From assembly GCF_020283565.1 (NCBI RefSeq), contig NC_060060.1, positions 8,866,001-8,930,000 on the forward strand: a stretch of 64,000 nucleotides of DNA, written 5' to 3'. The notes beneath the pieces are model-generated. The model was given only the letters and a program-made list of their open reading frames with translations, ran no database searches and was not told the DNA's origin. Of the stretch, positions 9,871 to 21,200 are shown piece by piece. This stretch comes from Trifolium pratense (lineage: Eukaryota; Streptophyta; Magnoliopsida; Fabales; Fabaceae). The position numbers and the translations under genes were made by a program. Position 1 is the first letter of the stretch. Every line of letters begins with the position of its first letter.

Positions 9871-11520
9871 GTTACAACATTTTACAATTAGGTCATTAAG
9901 TTTGGTGATGAGTTTAGTATACATAAAGTCTTAAGTTTGATCTTTATTAAATCCAATATAACAAAAAAAAAACATTTTAAGTCCTGTGATGCACGGACAC
10001 CTCTATGATTAGCCGTGACGTGGTATCCGACACTTTTATGACACTTGTACGGCACCTGTCGGATAGTTTAGACAAATGTAAAAAAAAATCATTTTTTTTC
10101 CTTTACTCCGACACTCTTTGGGTCGTTGTCCGACACTACACTTTTTTCATTGCATATACTTTCTTTAGACACATATTAAACACATTTACAAATATTAAAG
10201 ATGTGTCAAAACAATAATGTTAGTCAATGAAGATTAAAATATTACATTTTGATTACAATATTTTTAGTTTTTTTTGGAATAAGTAGTATTTTAGTAAGGA
10301 AGTCTTGAGATCAGTTGTATCTTGAATAAGGAAATCTTGAGATTAGTAATATTTTTATATATTAATTTATTTTAAATAAATTTTAATATATGTACATTAT
10401 CATCAAGATTTTAGTCTCACAAATTTAACAAACTTTATATAAAAAAAATGGTTGGATGTTGGTCTTTTTGGTTGGTAAGTAGATAAATGGTTGGCAAGTA
10501 GATAAGAACAAAACTTAGAAACTGTGCCATATGTCCTGTTTTTACTGTTGCCTATTATAACAAGACACGTGGATTAAAAAATCTCAAAACAAATCCAAAA
10601 ACTGTCACGTTAACTTTCGGCTTCGGCTTCGGCTCCGTTAACTTTCATAGAAGGATGAAGGATTATCTCGCAACAACCGCCTCAACCATAGTTCTTTCCA
10701 GATTTTTTTTTCTTTTCAATCTAAGGAAATTCAATATGAATTTTTTTAATCGTTGGTTGTTCTATGGAAATTCAACCTTCGTTGGTTGTTCTATGGCACA
10801 ACACGATATTGTTTTTTCACCGCGGTGCATAACTACAAGCAGAGAGATTAATAATTCTTCCTCATCCAACATATATTTTAGTGGACAAAATTTCAAGAGA
10901 TCTAGCAGAGGCAAATTCAATACAATAAAACACTTCTTTACTCAAATTACTTCTCACTTTTAGGAAGTACTCAAATTGGGACCCTCAAATTATCAATTTT
11001 TTGCGACAGTTACTCAAATGATCAGGAAAACTAGATAAATAAGAAGAATGAAATATAAACGGTATCTTAAAAGTTTCAGGCGGGCCGGGTACTGAATCAA
11101 CGCCCCCAAGTGAATCAAAGTCTCAAACAAGTGTTATTTTGTTTTAAGAAATGTCTAACGATAGTTAACGGCGCTTAAAAAGATGATAGAGGGTGCTGGG
11201 TTGACGTGGAATTTTTAATCCACTTGTCTTGCTATTAGAGGATATCAGTAAAAACAGTATATAAAGCACTGTTTCTAAGTTTTGTCCAAAAAATAACGCT
11301 GCAGTATCAAGTCGTGCCTTTAGACGACAGACCGCGTCATGCAATCAAGCATTTCCCTATAACTAATCGTCAAAATGCACAAACAACACCTAAAACAACA
11401 CATAAGTTTCGTCTTGAAATGAAAAGATAAGAATTTTAAAGAGCGTATGATTCACTTGAACACTATTAAGTATTGTATTTATTTATATTAAACATAATTA
11501 ACTATCTTTATAAAACACAA
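9871..11520. other. Intergenic and TCP upstream region; small duplications only
   Basis: No supported gene. Visible structure: a low-complexity ATCCGACAC-type region near 9990-10150, two ~37-bp imperfect direct repeats (AAGGAAGTCTTGAGATCAGT-like) at about 10270-10340, a repeated TGGTTGGTAAGTAGATAA at 10450-10505, and a repeated GTTGGTTGTTCTATGG at about 10750-10795. The last kilobase probably includes the promoter of the TCP gene. Confidence 0.4.
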
Positions 11521-11528
11521 CGACTCTC

Positions 11529-11537
11529 TTTATAAAC
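11529..11537 (+). promoter_or_regulatory. TATA-like box of the TCP gene
   Basis: TTTATAAAC lies about 150 bp before the ATG at 11689, and the intervening leader is rich in A and C. Spacing fits a plant gene with a 5' UTR of about 120 nt. Confidence 0.4.
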
Positions 11538-11688
11538 TCTTTTCCGATCTTACCTCCTTTGCATTTTTTCTCAATAAAGATACACACAAACCCTCATTAT
11601 CAATATCCTCATCAATAAGCCAAAACCAACCCCACCAAACAGAAACAACTATTATAGAAAACATATATAGAGGAGTAGAGAAATAGGG

Positions 11689-12684
11689 ATGAGGAGTACT
11701 ACCGGAGGAGAGATAGTTCAAGTAGAAGGAGGGCACATAGTTCGATCCACCGGTAAAAAGGATCGGCACAGCAAGGTTTACACGTCAAAAGGACCCCGTG
11801 ATCGTAGGGTTCGTCTCTCAGCACACACAGCCATCGAATTCTACGATGTTCAAGATCGCCTTGGCTTCGACAGACCAAGTAAAGCAGTGGACTGGCTCAT
11901 CAAGAAAGCAAAGTCTTCCATTGACAAACTCGCCAAGCTTCCTCCATGGCATCCGATTGGCGAAAATCACACACTAAAACCTCAAGAAGAGCAGAATGTA
12001 GCTGCAGACACAACTGGTATGGCTATTGGAGAATCATCAGAATCTAATGGTTACAGTTTTCATCTCTTAAGTCAATTAAGTGAGAATCAAGTTAACAGTT
12101 CATCTTTCATTTCACCACATGATGTTGAAACTAATCCTATACCTTTCTTTCCAACTACCTCTTCTACTTCCTCATCCATCAATTTCCAAAACTACCCTTC
12201 TGAAAACCTTGGCCTCTCTCTTCATTCCTTCCAAGATCACAATGGTTTCATTCCTTGGCAATCACAACAAGTATGTGAAAACAATGAAACTTCAGATGTA
12301 AACCAAAACCAAGCACTTTTTGAGAACCAATATCAGAGAATTGTGAATTGGAACAATGAAACAACCAATGATTATATCAAGAAAGTTGGATTCATGGTAA
12401 ACTCAAATCCATTTCTAGGCCAAGGTTCATATTCAGGTTCAGAATACTCTCCAAATGAGACACTTGAGTCGAATTTTTCACATTCGGTTAGAACATGGAA
12501 TGAAATTCCTATGGCTGCTTCTTCTTCAGAGGTTCATCATCACAGGTCTCAACAAGCTTCAATCTTCGGAAACAGGTTTGGTTCTGATGGATTAGCAGGG
12601 TTCTGCGTTGCTGATACAGTTCAAGGTGGTGAAGAGGGTCATGGAGTTTCTTCTAATAGGCTTTCTTCTCCTAACAACAATTGA
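11689..12684 (+). CDS. CIN-class TCP transcription factor (TCP3/4/10-like)
   Basis: A 331-residue, single-exon protein. Residues about 22-85 form a TCP basic helix-loop-helix domain ([46 protein letters not shown]). The class II CIN signature is clear, and the N-terminal lead ([16 protein letters not shown]) is that of the TCP4 subgroup. Downstream matches to the subgroup include [11 protein letters not shown] and [11 protein letters not shown] TCPs bind GGNCC-type DNA in the nucleus and limit cell division in leaves and petals. The protein is shorter than Arabidopsis TCP4 (about 420 residues). The ATG is chosen because it leads directly into the conserved N-terminus. At residues 256-262 (NETLESN) the conserved miR319 target region is present but altered, so regulation may differ from its relatives. 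Confidence 0.93.
   Translation: MRSTTGGEIVQVEGGHIVRSTGKKDRHSKVYTSKGPRDRRVRLSAHTAIEFYDVQDRLGFDRPSKAVDWLIKKAKSSIDKLAKLPPWHPIGENHTLKPQEEQNVAADTTGMAIGESSESNGYSFHLLSQLSENQVNSSSFISPHDVETNPIPFFPTTSSTSSSINFQNYPSENLGLSLHSFQDHNGFIPWQSQQVCENNETSDVNQNQALFENQYQRIVNWNNETTNDYIKKVGFMVNSNPFLGQGSYSGSEYSPNETLESNFSHSVRTWNEIPMAASSSEVHHHRSQQASIFGNRFGSDGLAGFCVADTVQGGEEGHGVSSNRLSSPNNN
12453..12473 (+). promoter_or_regulatory. Eroded miR319 target site in the TCP coding region
   Basis: In related TCPs a segment encoding GPLQSN/S pairs with miR319. Here the same frame and position encode ETLESN (ACACTTGAGTCGAAT), and C-to-G changes fall at two positions of the part that pairs with the microRNA 5' region, with further mismatches upstream. 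About 15 of 21 positions still match the consensus I recall. The site is probably weak or non-functional. Confidence 0.55.
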
Positions 12685-13090
12685 GCAATGTTTTTTTTTT
12701 TTTGTAATATTTCTATCAGGTATTATTCCACTCATAATATTAGGTTGAAGTTGTAATCTTTTTTTATATTTTTAGCTTTATGGAATCAATGAAATAAAAC
12801 TCAGCAAATCAAGTACCAAATTTAAATTTCTTTCATGCCACTGAGTGAAGATTAAAGGGTCACCATTTTGTGAATTTTTTTTTTTTTTTTTGTGGTAACT
12901 GTGTGTGAAAAATATGTCTTTCAAGTTTACTTTTTTGTTTGTTGTTAGTTTTAAATTTCAAATGATTCCATTGAACCATCCCTGCTTGCATTCATGTAGG
13001 CTTGATGTATGCAAATGCAATTGCTGGATTATAGTCGTTAGTGTTTGGTGAATGTTGAGAACGATTATGTTCATTTGATAAATAAAATCT
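12685..13090 (+). other. 3' UTR of the TCP gene and flanking DNA
   Basis: After the stop there is a T run, a TTTGTAATAT-like far-upstream region and an AATAAA at about 12793 that could serve as polyadenylation signal. Nothing else was recognised. Confidence 0.4.
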
Positions 13091-13091
13091 A

Positions 13092-13310
13092 GGGTTAAAC
13101 ACTATTTTGCCCCCGGTAATGTTAGGGAATTTCAGTTTACCCCACCTGTAATATTTTTTTTGCGATTCAACCTTTTTAATTTGAAGATTCCATTTTTTAG
13201 TTCCTCATTAAATACGTCGGCATATTACCGGACATAAATGACATGTCCTGCTTATTGAGGGGGTAAATCGAAATTCACTAACATTACATGGGCAAAACAC
13301 TATTTAGCCC
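13092..13310. mobile_element. MITE with ~52-bp terminal inverted repeats
   Basis: The left end GGGTTAAACACTATTTTGCC is the inverse of the right end GGCAAAACACTATTTAGCCC, with imperfect pairing for about 50 bp inward. There is no coding capacity. Total size is about 219 bp, and no target duplication is clear. Confidence 0.7.
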
Positions 13311-13544
13311 AAACAGTCATAAGCCAGCATGTTCACTCGGGGTTGGAATAAAAAAAAGAGCCGATTTTTCATTTTACAATCCAATGAAAGTCGATTTTTC
13401 TGTTTTTAGTTGTTTTGGATATGAATTTTTCGATTATGTTACTGCAATTTGCATTAGATTGGATTAGTTGACGAACATGATGCAGATCAGTTAATATTTC
13501 TAATAAAAATATAGTTGACACTCCTTCAGTTTGGCAACATGAAC

Positions 13545-13960
13545 TTTTTTTTTTAACGGCAAAATATATTAATAATCGGGTCTTTGTACGAGACGAACAA
13601 AGACCAGTAAAAAAGTAGCTACAAAATAAAGGTGCCGCACGTAGACGGAACACAAAAAATAAACACCAAATCAAACACTCACATGCCCCCGAGAAATACC
13701 AGCCCGACCCAGAAAGATGTCTCTAGACAGTAACTCCCAAACTCGAAGCAAAAGCGTTCAGCCCATTAGAATCCAGAAAACAGTTCTGTGTGACAAAGAC
13801 TGACACGACCTGAGTAAAATCAGTTCCCACCGACGTAGTAGAGAGCCAACCACATGCGGCAGCCACCGAAACACCCAAAGACTAGAAACAATAGACACCG
13901 AAGCAGCAAACCAACACCAAAACCATTGTCAGAACAACGAGCATCTCCATCAAAATAGAT
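13545..13960 (-). mobile_element. LINE 3'-end fragment, minus orientation
   Basis: Read on the minus strand, a ~400-bp segment ends TATTTTGCCGTTAAAAAAAA at the T run 13545-13554. The terminal segment contains a small hairpin (GGTCTTTGTTCG ... CGTACAAAGACC). It has no ORF, is less AT-rich than its surroundings and has the poly(A) end expected of a 5'-truncated LINE. The 5' boundary near 13960 is uncertain and no target duplication was found. Confidence 0.55.
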
Positions 13961-13978
13961 TTAGCTATACTTAGAATA

Positions 13979-14139
13979 GATTTACCTTAATTTTTTTTTT
14001 GTCAAGTAACCTAACGGCTAGAAATTTCATCCTTAAAGTGGATAAGTGGGATGATCGGGGTTCGAACCCCGGTCCCCTACATATATAATGCAATGTTCAA
14101 CCAATTGAGCCAAGCTCACGGGACGATTTAGCTTGAATT
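13979..14139 (-). mobile_element. tRNA-derived SINE with imperfect 15-bp target duplication
   Basis: Read on the minus strand it begins CGTCCCGTGAGCTTGGCTCA (A-box-like GGCTCAATTGG), has a perfect B box GGTTCGAACCCC, and ends GTTACTTGAC before an A tail (T run at 13991-14000). The flanks GATTTACCTTAATT and GATTTAGCTTGAATT form an imperfect target duplication (13979-13992 and 14125-14139). It is the same family as the SINE at 9741-9870. Confidence 0.85.
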
Positions 14140-14371
14140 CTACTAAGTTAAGTGTTAAGTATGTCAAAATTTAATCCGTCAAAAAAAAAAGTATGTCAAA
14201 ATTTAAGTCTAACTATTAATTTTTTTTTCAATTTGTATATATAATTTCATTAATAATTACACAATGAAATACAAACGGAAAAAAGTTGTGTCGCTAACTT
14301 TTTTTAATGTGATTATGATAATACATGTGACTATAATTATAATCTTTTCCTATGGATGTTTATTTGTATAC

Positions 14372-15077
14372 ATGGACGGAGCTAGTAGGGCGACGACCGA
14401 GGCCACGGTCCCCCCTAATTATTTTTTTATATTAACATATCATTATATTATTAGTATTAGTTTAATTTTATTTTTGATCCTCCAATTTTATTAAACTCAT
14501 AAAAATAGTCTCATTTTCTATATAATTCAACTTTTTAAACTCTTTCGTCAAAAAATTTTTTTTAACTCTATTTATACTTTGTAAGTTTGATCTCAATAAA
14601 TGTTTTCTTCCTAAAAATAGTATTTTTTGTACCAAAGAAGGAGATTTATATGGCTCTATATTGAATTTAATGGTAAATTATCTTTTTTTAATCAAAGTTT
14701 ACCTTATATTGTGCAAAAAGTTACAATTTTTTTGACAAAATTTATTACTTGAAACCAAAATTACAATAAATATGAAAATAGAGTTGGCAAAAAATTCGAC
14801 TTAAAAAAGGTTGCCCATAAAATGTAGAATCACACTTTTAACTTTAGATTTATCTTACAATATTTGCTTCTTTTTTTTTGGGTAAACAAAATGTATCATC
14901 TGCGCGTAATTGCAGAGACTAATCCCTTCGAGGTAACTGAGATCTCCCAACAAATGATTCTACGGACCAATATTTGCTTTTATATGTTATGTTTTGAAAA
15001 CTTAGTTTTTCTTTACTAAATTATACTGTAATTTTAAATTCGGTCCTCTTAAGTTAAATTTCTGACTCCGTCTCTGT
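14372..15077. mobile_element. Non-autonomous DNA transposon remnant, TIR ACGGAG type
   Basis: The left end has GGACGGAGCTAG and the right end the inverse-related CTGACTCCGTCTCTG. The left subterminal region is G/C-rich (GGCCACGGTCCCCCC) and the interior is AT-rich. This outline is familiar from legume repeats, but the superfamily is not certain. A SINE fragment is nested at 14858-14979. Confidence 0.45.
14858..14979 (-). mobile_element. 5'-truncated SINE-like retroposon with 12-bp target duplication
   Basis: CAATATTTGCTT occurs at 14858-14869 and again at 14968-14979. Between them, on the minus strand, about 90 bp end in TTTGTTTACCC and an A tail (T run 14871-14879). Tail and duplication prove retroposition. 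The fragment lacks a recognisable A box, so the 5' end is truncated. Confidence 0.75.
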
Positions 15078-15078
15078 A

Positions 15079-15404
15079 TATATATGTGTGGCTATAATAA
15101 TACATGTGCATGTACATATAATAATTTAAGATTTAAGATTTAAATTGTGGCGTTACAGAAAGTCAAGGCCTGAATGCTAATGTATATGTAGCATATAGAG
15201 TGTACTATAAGTTTTATTGTAGTGACTTGAAAAGTTGGAATGCATAAAAAATTCAAAGAGCAGGTCAATAGAATATAGGACGGCAGATATGAAACAAGTT
15301 ACTGCTAAACTTACCTATGCATTCCGTAATTACTTTACTACTAACATTTAAGTCACTCTTTTTGACAACTTCCTTTGAAATCACTTCTACTTACCACAAC
15401 TTAA
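15079..15404. other. Intergenic DNA, nothing recognised
   Basis: AT-rich sequence without a supported gene or clear repeat. Confidence 0.4.
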
Positions 15405-16982
15405 GAGTGTGTTTGGATGGGGGAATTTTTTGAGGTAAAGTAATATTTTGAGGAAATTTAAATGATTTGAGGTGAATTCCATTGTTTGGATGAAAATTTG
15501 AAGAATTTTCAAAATGATGGAAATTTATAAAGTATTTTGTTCAAGTTAAATTTAAAGTGTGTTTGGATGGGGGAATTTTTTGAGGTAAAGTAATGTTTTG
15601 AGGGAATTTAAATTATTTGAGGTGAATTCCATTATTTGGATGAAAATTTGAAGAATTTTCAAAATGATGGAAATTTATGAAGTATTTTGTTCAAGTTAAA
15701 TTTAGAGAATGTCAAAATGACACATAAAACCAAAGAATTTGAAATTCCTTCTTATCTAAAAACTTTTAAAAATTATTAATTGATCGTAAAACCTAAAATT
15801 AGCCGAAAAACCTAAAATCGACGATAAACGCTAAATCGGCCGAAAATCAAAAAAATTGGCAGAAAAAACCTAAAATCGGCCAAAAGCCCAAAAATCGAAT
15901 ATAAACCCTAAAATCGCCTGAAAACCCAAAAAATCGGCAGAAAAACCTAAAATCGGCCAAAATTCCAAAAATTGACTATAAACCCTAAAATCGGCGAAAA
16001 ACCAAAAATCGACCGAAAACCCAAAAAATCGACCGAAAACCTAAAATTGGCCAAAAACCTAAAATCGGCCAAAATCCAAAAAATCGACTATAAACCCTAA
16101 AATCGGCCGGCAACCCAAAAAATTGGCAGAAAAACCTAAAATCGGCCAAAATTCCAAAGATCGACTATAAACCCTAAAATCGGCCGAAAACCCAAAAAAT
16201 CGACCGAAAACCCAAAATCGGCCAACATCCAAAAAATCGGCTGAAGAATCTAAAATTGTCCCTAAACCCAAAAAACTCGGCCGAAAACCTAAAATCGACA
16301 CAAAATCCTGAAATCGGCTATAAACCCCAAAATCGGCCGAAAAACCTAAAATCGACTATAAACCCATTTTTCGGCCGATATTAGGGTTTATAGTTGATTT
16401 TTGGGTTTTCGGACGATTTTTTGGGTTTTCAGCCAATTTTAGGGTTTATAGTCGATTTTAGGAATTTTGGCCGATTTTAGGTTTTTCTACCGATTTTTCG
16501 TATTGCCGACCGATTTTAGGGTTTATAGTCGATTTTTTGGATTGTGGCCGATTTTAGGTTTGCCAATTTTTTGGGTTTTCAGCCGATTTTAGGGTTTATA
16601 GTCAATTTTTGGAATTTTGGTCGATTTTACGTTTTTCGGCCGATTTTTTGGGTTTAGGGTCGATTTTTGGGTTTTCAGCCGATTTTAGAGTTTATAGTCG
16701 ATTTTAGGTTTTTCAGCCGATTTATGGTTTTTGACCGATTTTAGGTTTTTCCGCCGATTTTTTCGGTTTTTCGGCCAATTTTTGGGTTTAGGGTCGATTT
16801 TATTAAAATAAATAAAATTAAATGAAGGAAATTCAATTACATTATCCAAACAAAGAATTTTACAATTGATGAAATTTCAATACTTTATCCAAACACTTGA
16901 ATTTGAAAATTAATAATCAATTGAATTGCCTAATATTTAAAATCCCTTAAATTTCTAGAATTCATCATCCAAACACACTCTT
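15405..16982. repeat. Foldback element built from telomere-like minisatellite
   Basis: The ends are GAGTGTGTTTGGATG at the left and CATCCAAACACACTC at the right. A ~142-bp segment is directly duplicated at 15411-15551 and 15553-15694. From about 15783 a minisatellite runs with the motif AAACCCTAAAATCGGCCGAA in many variants of about 20-60 bp. At about 16366 it inverts and continues as the complementary form (TTAGGGTTTATAGTCGATTT) to about 16800. A long AT-rich terminal repeat shared with 16984-17605 follows. The array is thus a large imperfect palindrome of plant-telomere-like repeats. Confidence 0.8.
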
Positions 16983-16983
16983 A

Positions 16984-17605
16984 GAGTGTGTTTGGATGAA
17001 GGATTCTAGAAATTCAAGGGATTTTAAATACTAAGCAATTCAATTGATTCAATTGAATTCCCTTGATTTTCAAATTCCAGTGTTTGGATAAAGTGTTGAA
17101 ATTCCATCAATTGTAAAATTCTTTGTTTGGATAATGTAATTGAATTTCCTTCATTTAATTTTATTTATTTTAATAAAATCGACCCTAAACCCAAAAATTG
17201 GCCGAAAAACAAAAAAAATCGGCTGAAAAACCTAAAATCGGCCAAAACCATAAAATCGGCCAAAGCCATAAAACCTAATTTTATTTCCATCAATTTTTGT
17301 GTTTACTGTCGATTTTAGGGTTTTTGGCCGATTTTAGGTTTTTTGGCCGATTTTAGGTTTTTCGGCCGATTTTTTTTTGTTTTTCGGCCAATTTTTGGGT
17401 TTAGGGTCGATTTTATTAAAATAAATAAAATTAAATGAAGGAAATTCAATTACATTATCCAAACAAAGAATTTTACAATTGATGGAATTTCAACACTTTA
17501 TCCAAACACTGGAATTTGAAAATCAAGGGAATTCAATTGAATCAATTGAATTGCCTAGTATTTAAAATCCCTTGAATTTCTAAAATCCCTCACCCAAACA
17601 CACTC
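16984..17605. mobile_element. Foldback element with ~190-bp TIRs, same family as its left neighbour
   Basis: The left arm (GAGTGTGTTTGGATGAAGG to about 17175) is the inverse of 17410-17605, which ends CACCCAAACACACTC. The centre (17176-17410) carries the same CCCTAAACC/ATCGGCC minisatellite, inverting near 17300. The right arm is nearly identical to 16800-16980 of the adjacent element, so the two elements share a terminus and sit tail to head. Confidence 0.8.
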
Positions 17606-17648
17606 AAACTAGAAGAAAACAAGGGTATGAAATTATTTGGTTAGTGGT

Positions 17649-18131
17649 TGGACTGGGCAACGGGCCTAAAAGCAAAATCAAACTAGCCCAATTAATATGA
17701 GAAAGGAAACAGGCCCAAAACAATTAAATCCTAAACATCCATTTGGCGACATAAGGTCTGGGCGAGGTGGGCAATGACTGATAACGCCTATAAGACGGAT
17801 TTACCCACGATAACAAAATATCTTCCTCCTTCCCTGCCTTGGCGATTAACTTGGGAATGAAGAAAACAACTCCTTGAAACTGCCATGGCTTGGAGACCAA
17901 GGTTTTTATTCCTACTTTCACGCTGCATCACCGGAAAAGGCGCTGAAGACCGGATTTGTAGGAACCCTAGCTTGGAGAAGAAGACTTTAGTGGTCTATAA
18001 ATAGTTTCATATTTTCATCTGTAAAGAGATCGAATTCTGACTTATTAAACTCCCAGGGTTGTTGGGATTGAACTGAGTGTAATCACACCATTTGATCAAT
18101 AATACAAACCCCCTCGTTTTTTACCAGAACA
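17649..18131 (+). repeat. 5' LTR of the gypsy element
   Basis: 483 bp, starting TGGACTGGGC and ending ACCAGAACA. A TATA box (TATAAATAG, 17996-18004) lies about 130 bp before the 3' end. A short reverse-strand open stretch in both LTRs has no supported function. Confidence 0.93.
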
Positions 18132-18134
18132 TTT

Positions 18135-18152
18135 TGGCGCCCACCGTGGGGC
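18135..18152 (+). promoter_or_regulatory. Primer-binding site of the gypsy element
   Basis: TGGCGCCCACCGTGGGGC lies three bases after the 5' LTR and would pair with the 3' end of a host tRNA to prime minus-strand synthesis. TGGCGCC starts are usual in Tat/Athila-type elements. I do not assign the tRNA with certainty. Confidence 0.75.
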
Positions 18153-18216
18153 TGCGGTAAAATCATTTGATCCCAGCCTATCACAAGCAACTAGACGAAA
18201 AATCAAACATCTTCAC

Positions 18217-21200
18217 ATGGCTGGAGAACACGAAAACAACGACAACTCTAACGTTAACACCCTGCAAGCCGCCGTCGTAGAGATTCGGCGCTTACAAACT
18301 CAGATTGCGGCCATCGAAGCCGAAAGAACTAATGAGAAAGAGAAAGCGAAATTGATTTTGGAGGAGGAGGAGGGAGAGGGCGTCATGGACGTACAACCCT
18401 TAGCACAACACTTGTGGGATGCCCAAGTAGTGGAAACAATCAAGGTTCCTCACCTTCCTACCTTCGACGGAAAGACGGATCCAAGGGAGCACTTGATGGC
18501 AATTGGGACACAAACTGCCATAATCAATGCTCCGGAGCATCTGAAGTGTAAATTACTGGCCGGCACCTTCAAGGATGTCGCCCTACGTTGGTACATGAAC
18601 CTTCCAAGAAACTCAATCGAGAGTTATGCTGACTTTCATAAAAAATTTATTCACCAGTTCGCTGGATCGAAACACGTGAAAGTCACATCAACCAGTCTTT
18701 TCTCCATCCGCCAAAACCATGGCGAGTCATTACGTAACTTCCTCGCCAGATTTAGCGAAGCCACCATCAAAGTCTCAAATCCAAATCAGGAGATGTTCGT
18801 GGCAGCCTTCCACAATGGGCTAAGAGCGGGACATTTCAATGAGTCCTTAGCCCAAAAGCCAGCCTCGTCAATGCAAGAGGTGAACAAGAGGGCGGAGTGT
18901 TATATAAAGGGCGAAGAAAGTAACGCCGAGAAAAGGCAAAGAGATGTTAAGGAGAAGGAATACGTGGGCCGTGCCACTAGAGCGCCCGAACACCCACGAC
19001 CAAAATCGGGAGGCCACCAAGGGGACCCATGGCAGAGGCACCATGGGAAGCCCTACCGCCAACCGCCCAGAAGAGAATTCAGGAATCATCCCGCCAACGA
19101 AGACCTCACGCCATTAAACGCCTCAAAGGTTTACGTCTTAAATGAGATTCTGGCCACTGGTTTGGCAAACCTCCCCCCAAGGAGAACCAGTAACATCCCC
19201 ATGGGGCTGGACGATAACGCCTGGTGCGCATATCACAGATGTAGAGGTCACTCCACGGAGAAATGCTTCCGCTTAAGAGATTTAATCGAAGAACTAATCA
19301 AAAGCGGACACCTTCGCAAATTTATTGACGACGCCGCCCAAGGGCGGGTTGTCGTGCCAAAAGTTCCCCGGCAGGAGCCACGAGACCCTCCTGGGCCAAG
19401 CAGAGAGCCTCCCAAGGGGAGAATCTCCGTGAATACAATAGCGGGAGGATTCTCAGGCGGGGGCGAATCAAGCTCAGCAAGGAAAAGGTATGTACGCCGA
19501 GCCATCTCGGAGATATACCTCGTAAGTCAGCCTCAGCCATTAGACGTACCAGATTTGGCATTCACGGCAAAGGATGATTTGGAGGTAGCACCCCATGACG
19601 ATGATCCTTTAGTGATACAAGTCCAAATTTTGAACTGTGATGTAAAAAGAGTACTGATAGATTCGGGGAGTTCAGCGGACATTATGTACTGGGAAGCTTT
19701 CAAGGCCATGCAATTAGCAGAAGAGCAATTGCAACCATACTCCGGAACCCTGGTTGGGTTCTCTGGCGAACAAGTGGACGTAATGGGTTACGCCTCCCTT
19801 CTTACCACGTTTGGAGAAGGCAGCAACGCCAAAACTATCAAGGTGCGATATCTGGTAGTTAAAACTCCTTTTACCTCCTATAATATTATTATAGGAAGAC
19901 CCGCCTTTAACGCATTAGGGGCGGCCATGTCCACTTTATACCTGGCAATAAAATACCCCCTCGAGAATGGGGGAGTAGGAACAGTAAGGGGCGATCAGAT
20001 TCTCGCCAAGAAGTGCTACGAGTCTAGCTTAAAAATACGACACCGAACTTCCAGCGCAAGCGGGAAATTCGAAAGAAGACAAGCCGCAACCCCAGGCGGC
20101 ATAAACATCATAGAGAGCGCAGATATGGATCCAAGGGAGGAATTCCAAGATCGAAGGGTAAGCCCTATAGAAGACCTGGAGCAGGTTCAAATTGGCGATT
20201 ACCCTCACCAGACAACTAGCTTGGGAACAGCGTTGCCCAGCGAGGAGAGGAGACGAATCATCAAAATCTTGAAGGATAACGCTGACCTATTCGCATGGAA
20301 ACCTTCAGACATGCCAGGGATTGACGAAGGGGTGATAACACATAAACTCTCAATATCACCCAGCACAAAACCAGTTTCCCAAAGAAAAAGGAAGGTGGGA
20401 GAAGAAAGACGAGTCGCTATAGCAGAGGAAGTAGAGAAACTAAAGGAAGCAGGATTCATCGAAGAAATAAAATACCCCTCATGGTTGGCAAATGTCGTCA
20501 TGGTGAAAAAGGCCAACGGGAAGTGGAGAATGTGCGTGGACTTCACAGACTTAAACAAGGCGTGTCCCAAAGATCCATATCCCCTACCTAACATAGACAG
20601 GTTAATTGATGGCGCCTCGGGGTGTAAGATGCTGAGTTTTATGGACGCCTACTCCGGATACAATCAAATAAAGATGAACCCCTCCGACGCCCGCCATACA
20701 ACCTTTATGTCGAATACCTGCAACTATTTTTACAACGTCATGCCTTTTGGACTGAAGAATGCGGGAGCAACATACCAAAGGTTGATGGACAGGGTTTTTG
20801 CTGAGCAAATAGGGAAGAATTTAGAGGTATATATCGACGACATGGTAGTAAAAACTTCCGAGGGAAGTCGCCATGATGATGATCTGTTGGACATCATGGG
20901 ATCAGTAAGAAAGTACAACATGAGACTAAACCCAGCAAAGTGTTCCTTTGGGGTACAAGCCGGAAAATTCTTAGGGTTTATGCTCACCAGCAGAGGAATA
21001 GAGGCTAACCCCGAAAAATGCCAAGCCATCATAGACATGAGGAGCCCTACATCCGTGAAAGAAGTACAGACCTTGACAGGCAGAATAGCGGCACTATCCA
21101 GATTCCTATCATGTGCGGGCGAAAAGGGTTTCCACTTCTTCGCATCTCTTAGGAAAAATGAGAGATTTTCCTGGACGCCAGAATGCGAAGAAGCCTTCAA

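Noticed and set aside
10655..10963. 102-residue ORF near the TCP promoter
   Set aside because: Low complexity, contains a short direct repeat and no family resemblance.
9741..14124. tRNA genes suggested by A and B boxes
   Set aside because: The sequences at 9741, 13993 and 33833 have A/B boxes but no cloverleaf, and they carry poly(A) tails or target duplications, so they are SINEs.
16059..16301. 80-residue ORF with repeated GRFWVFGRF-like peptides
   Set aside because: Translation of the telomere-like minisatellite.
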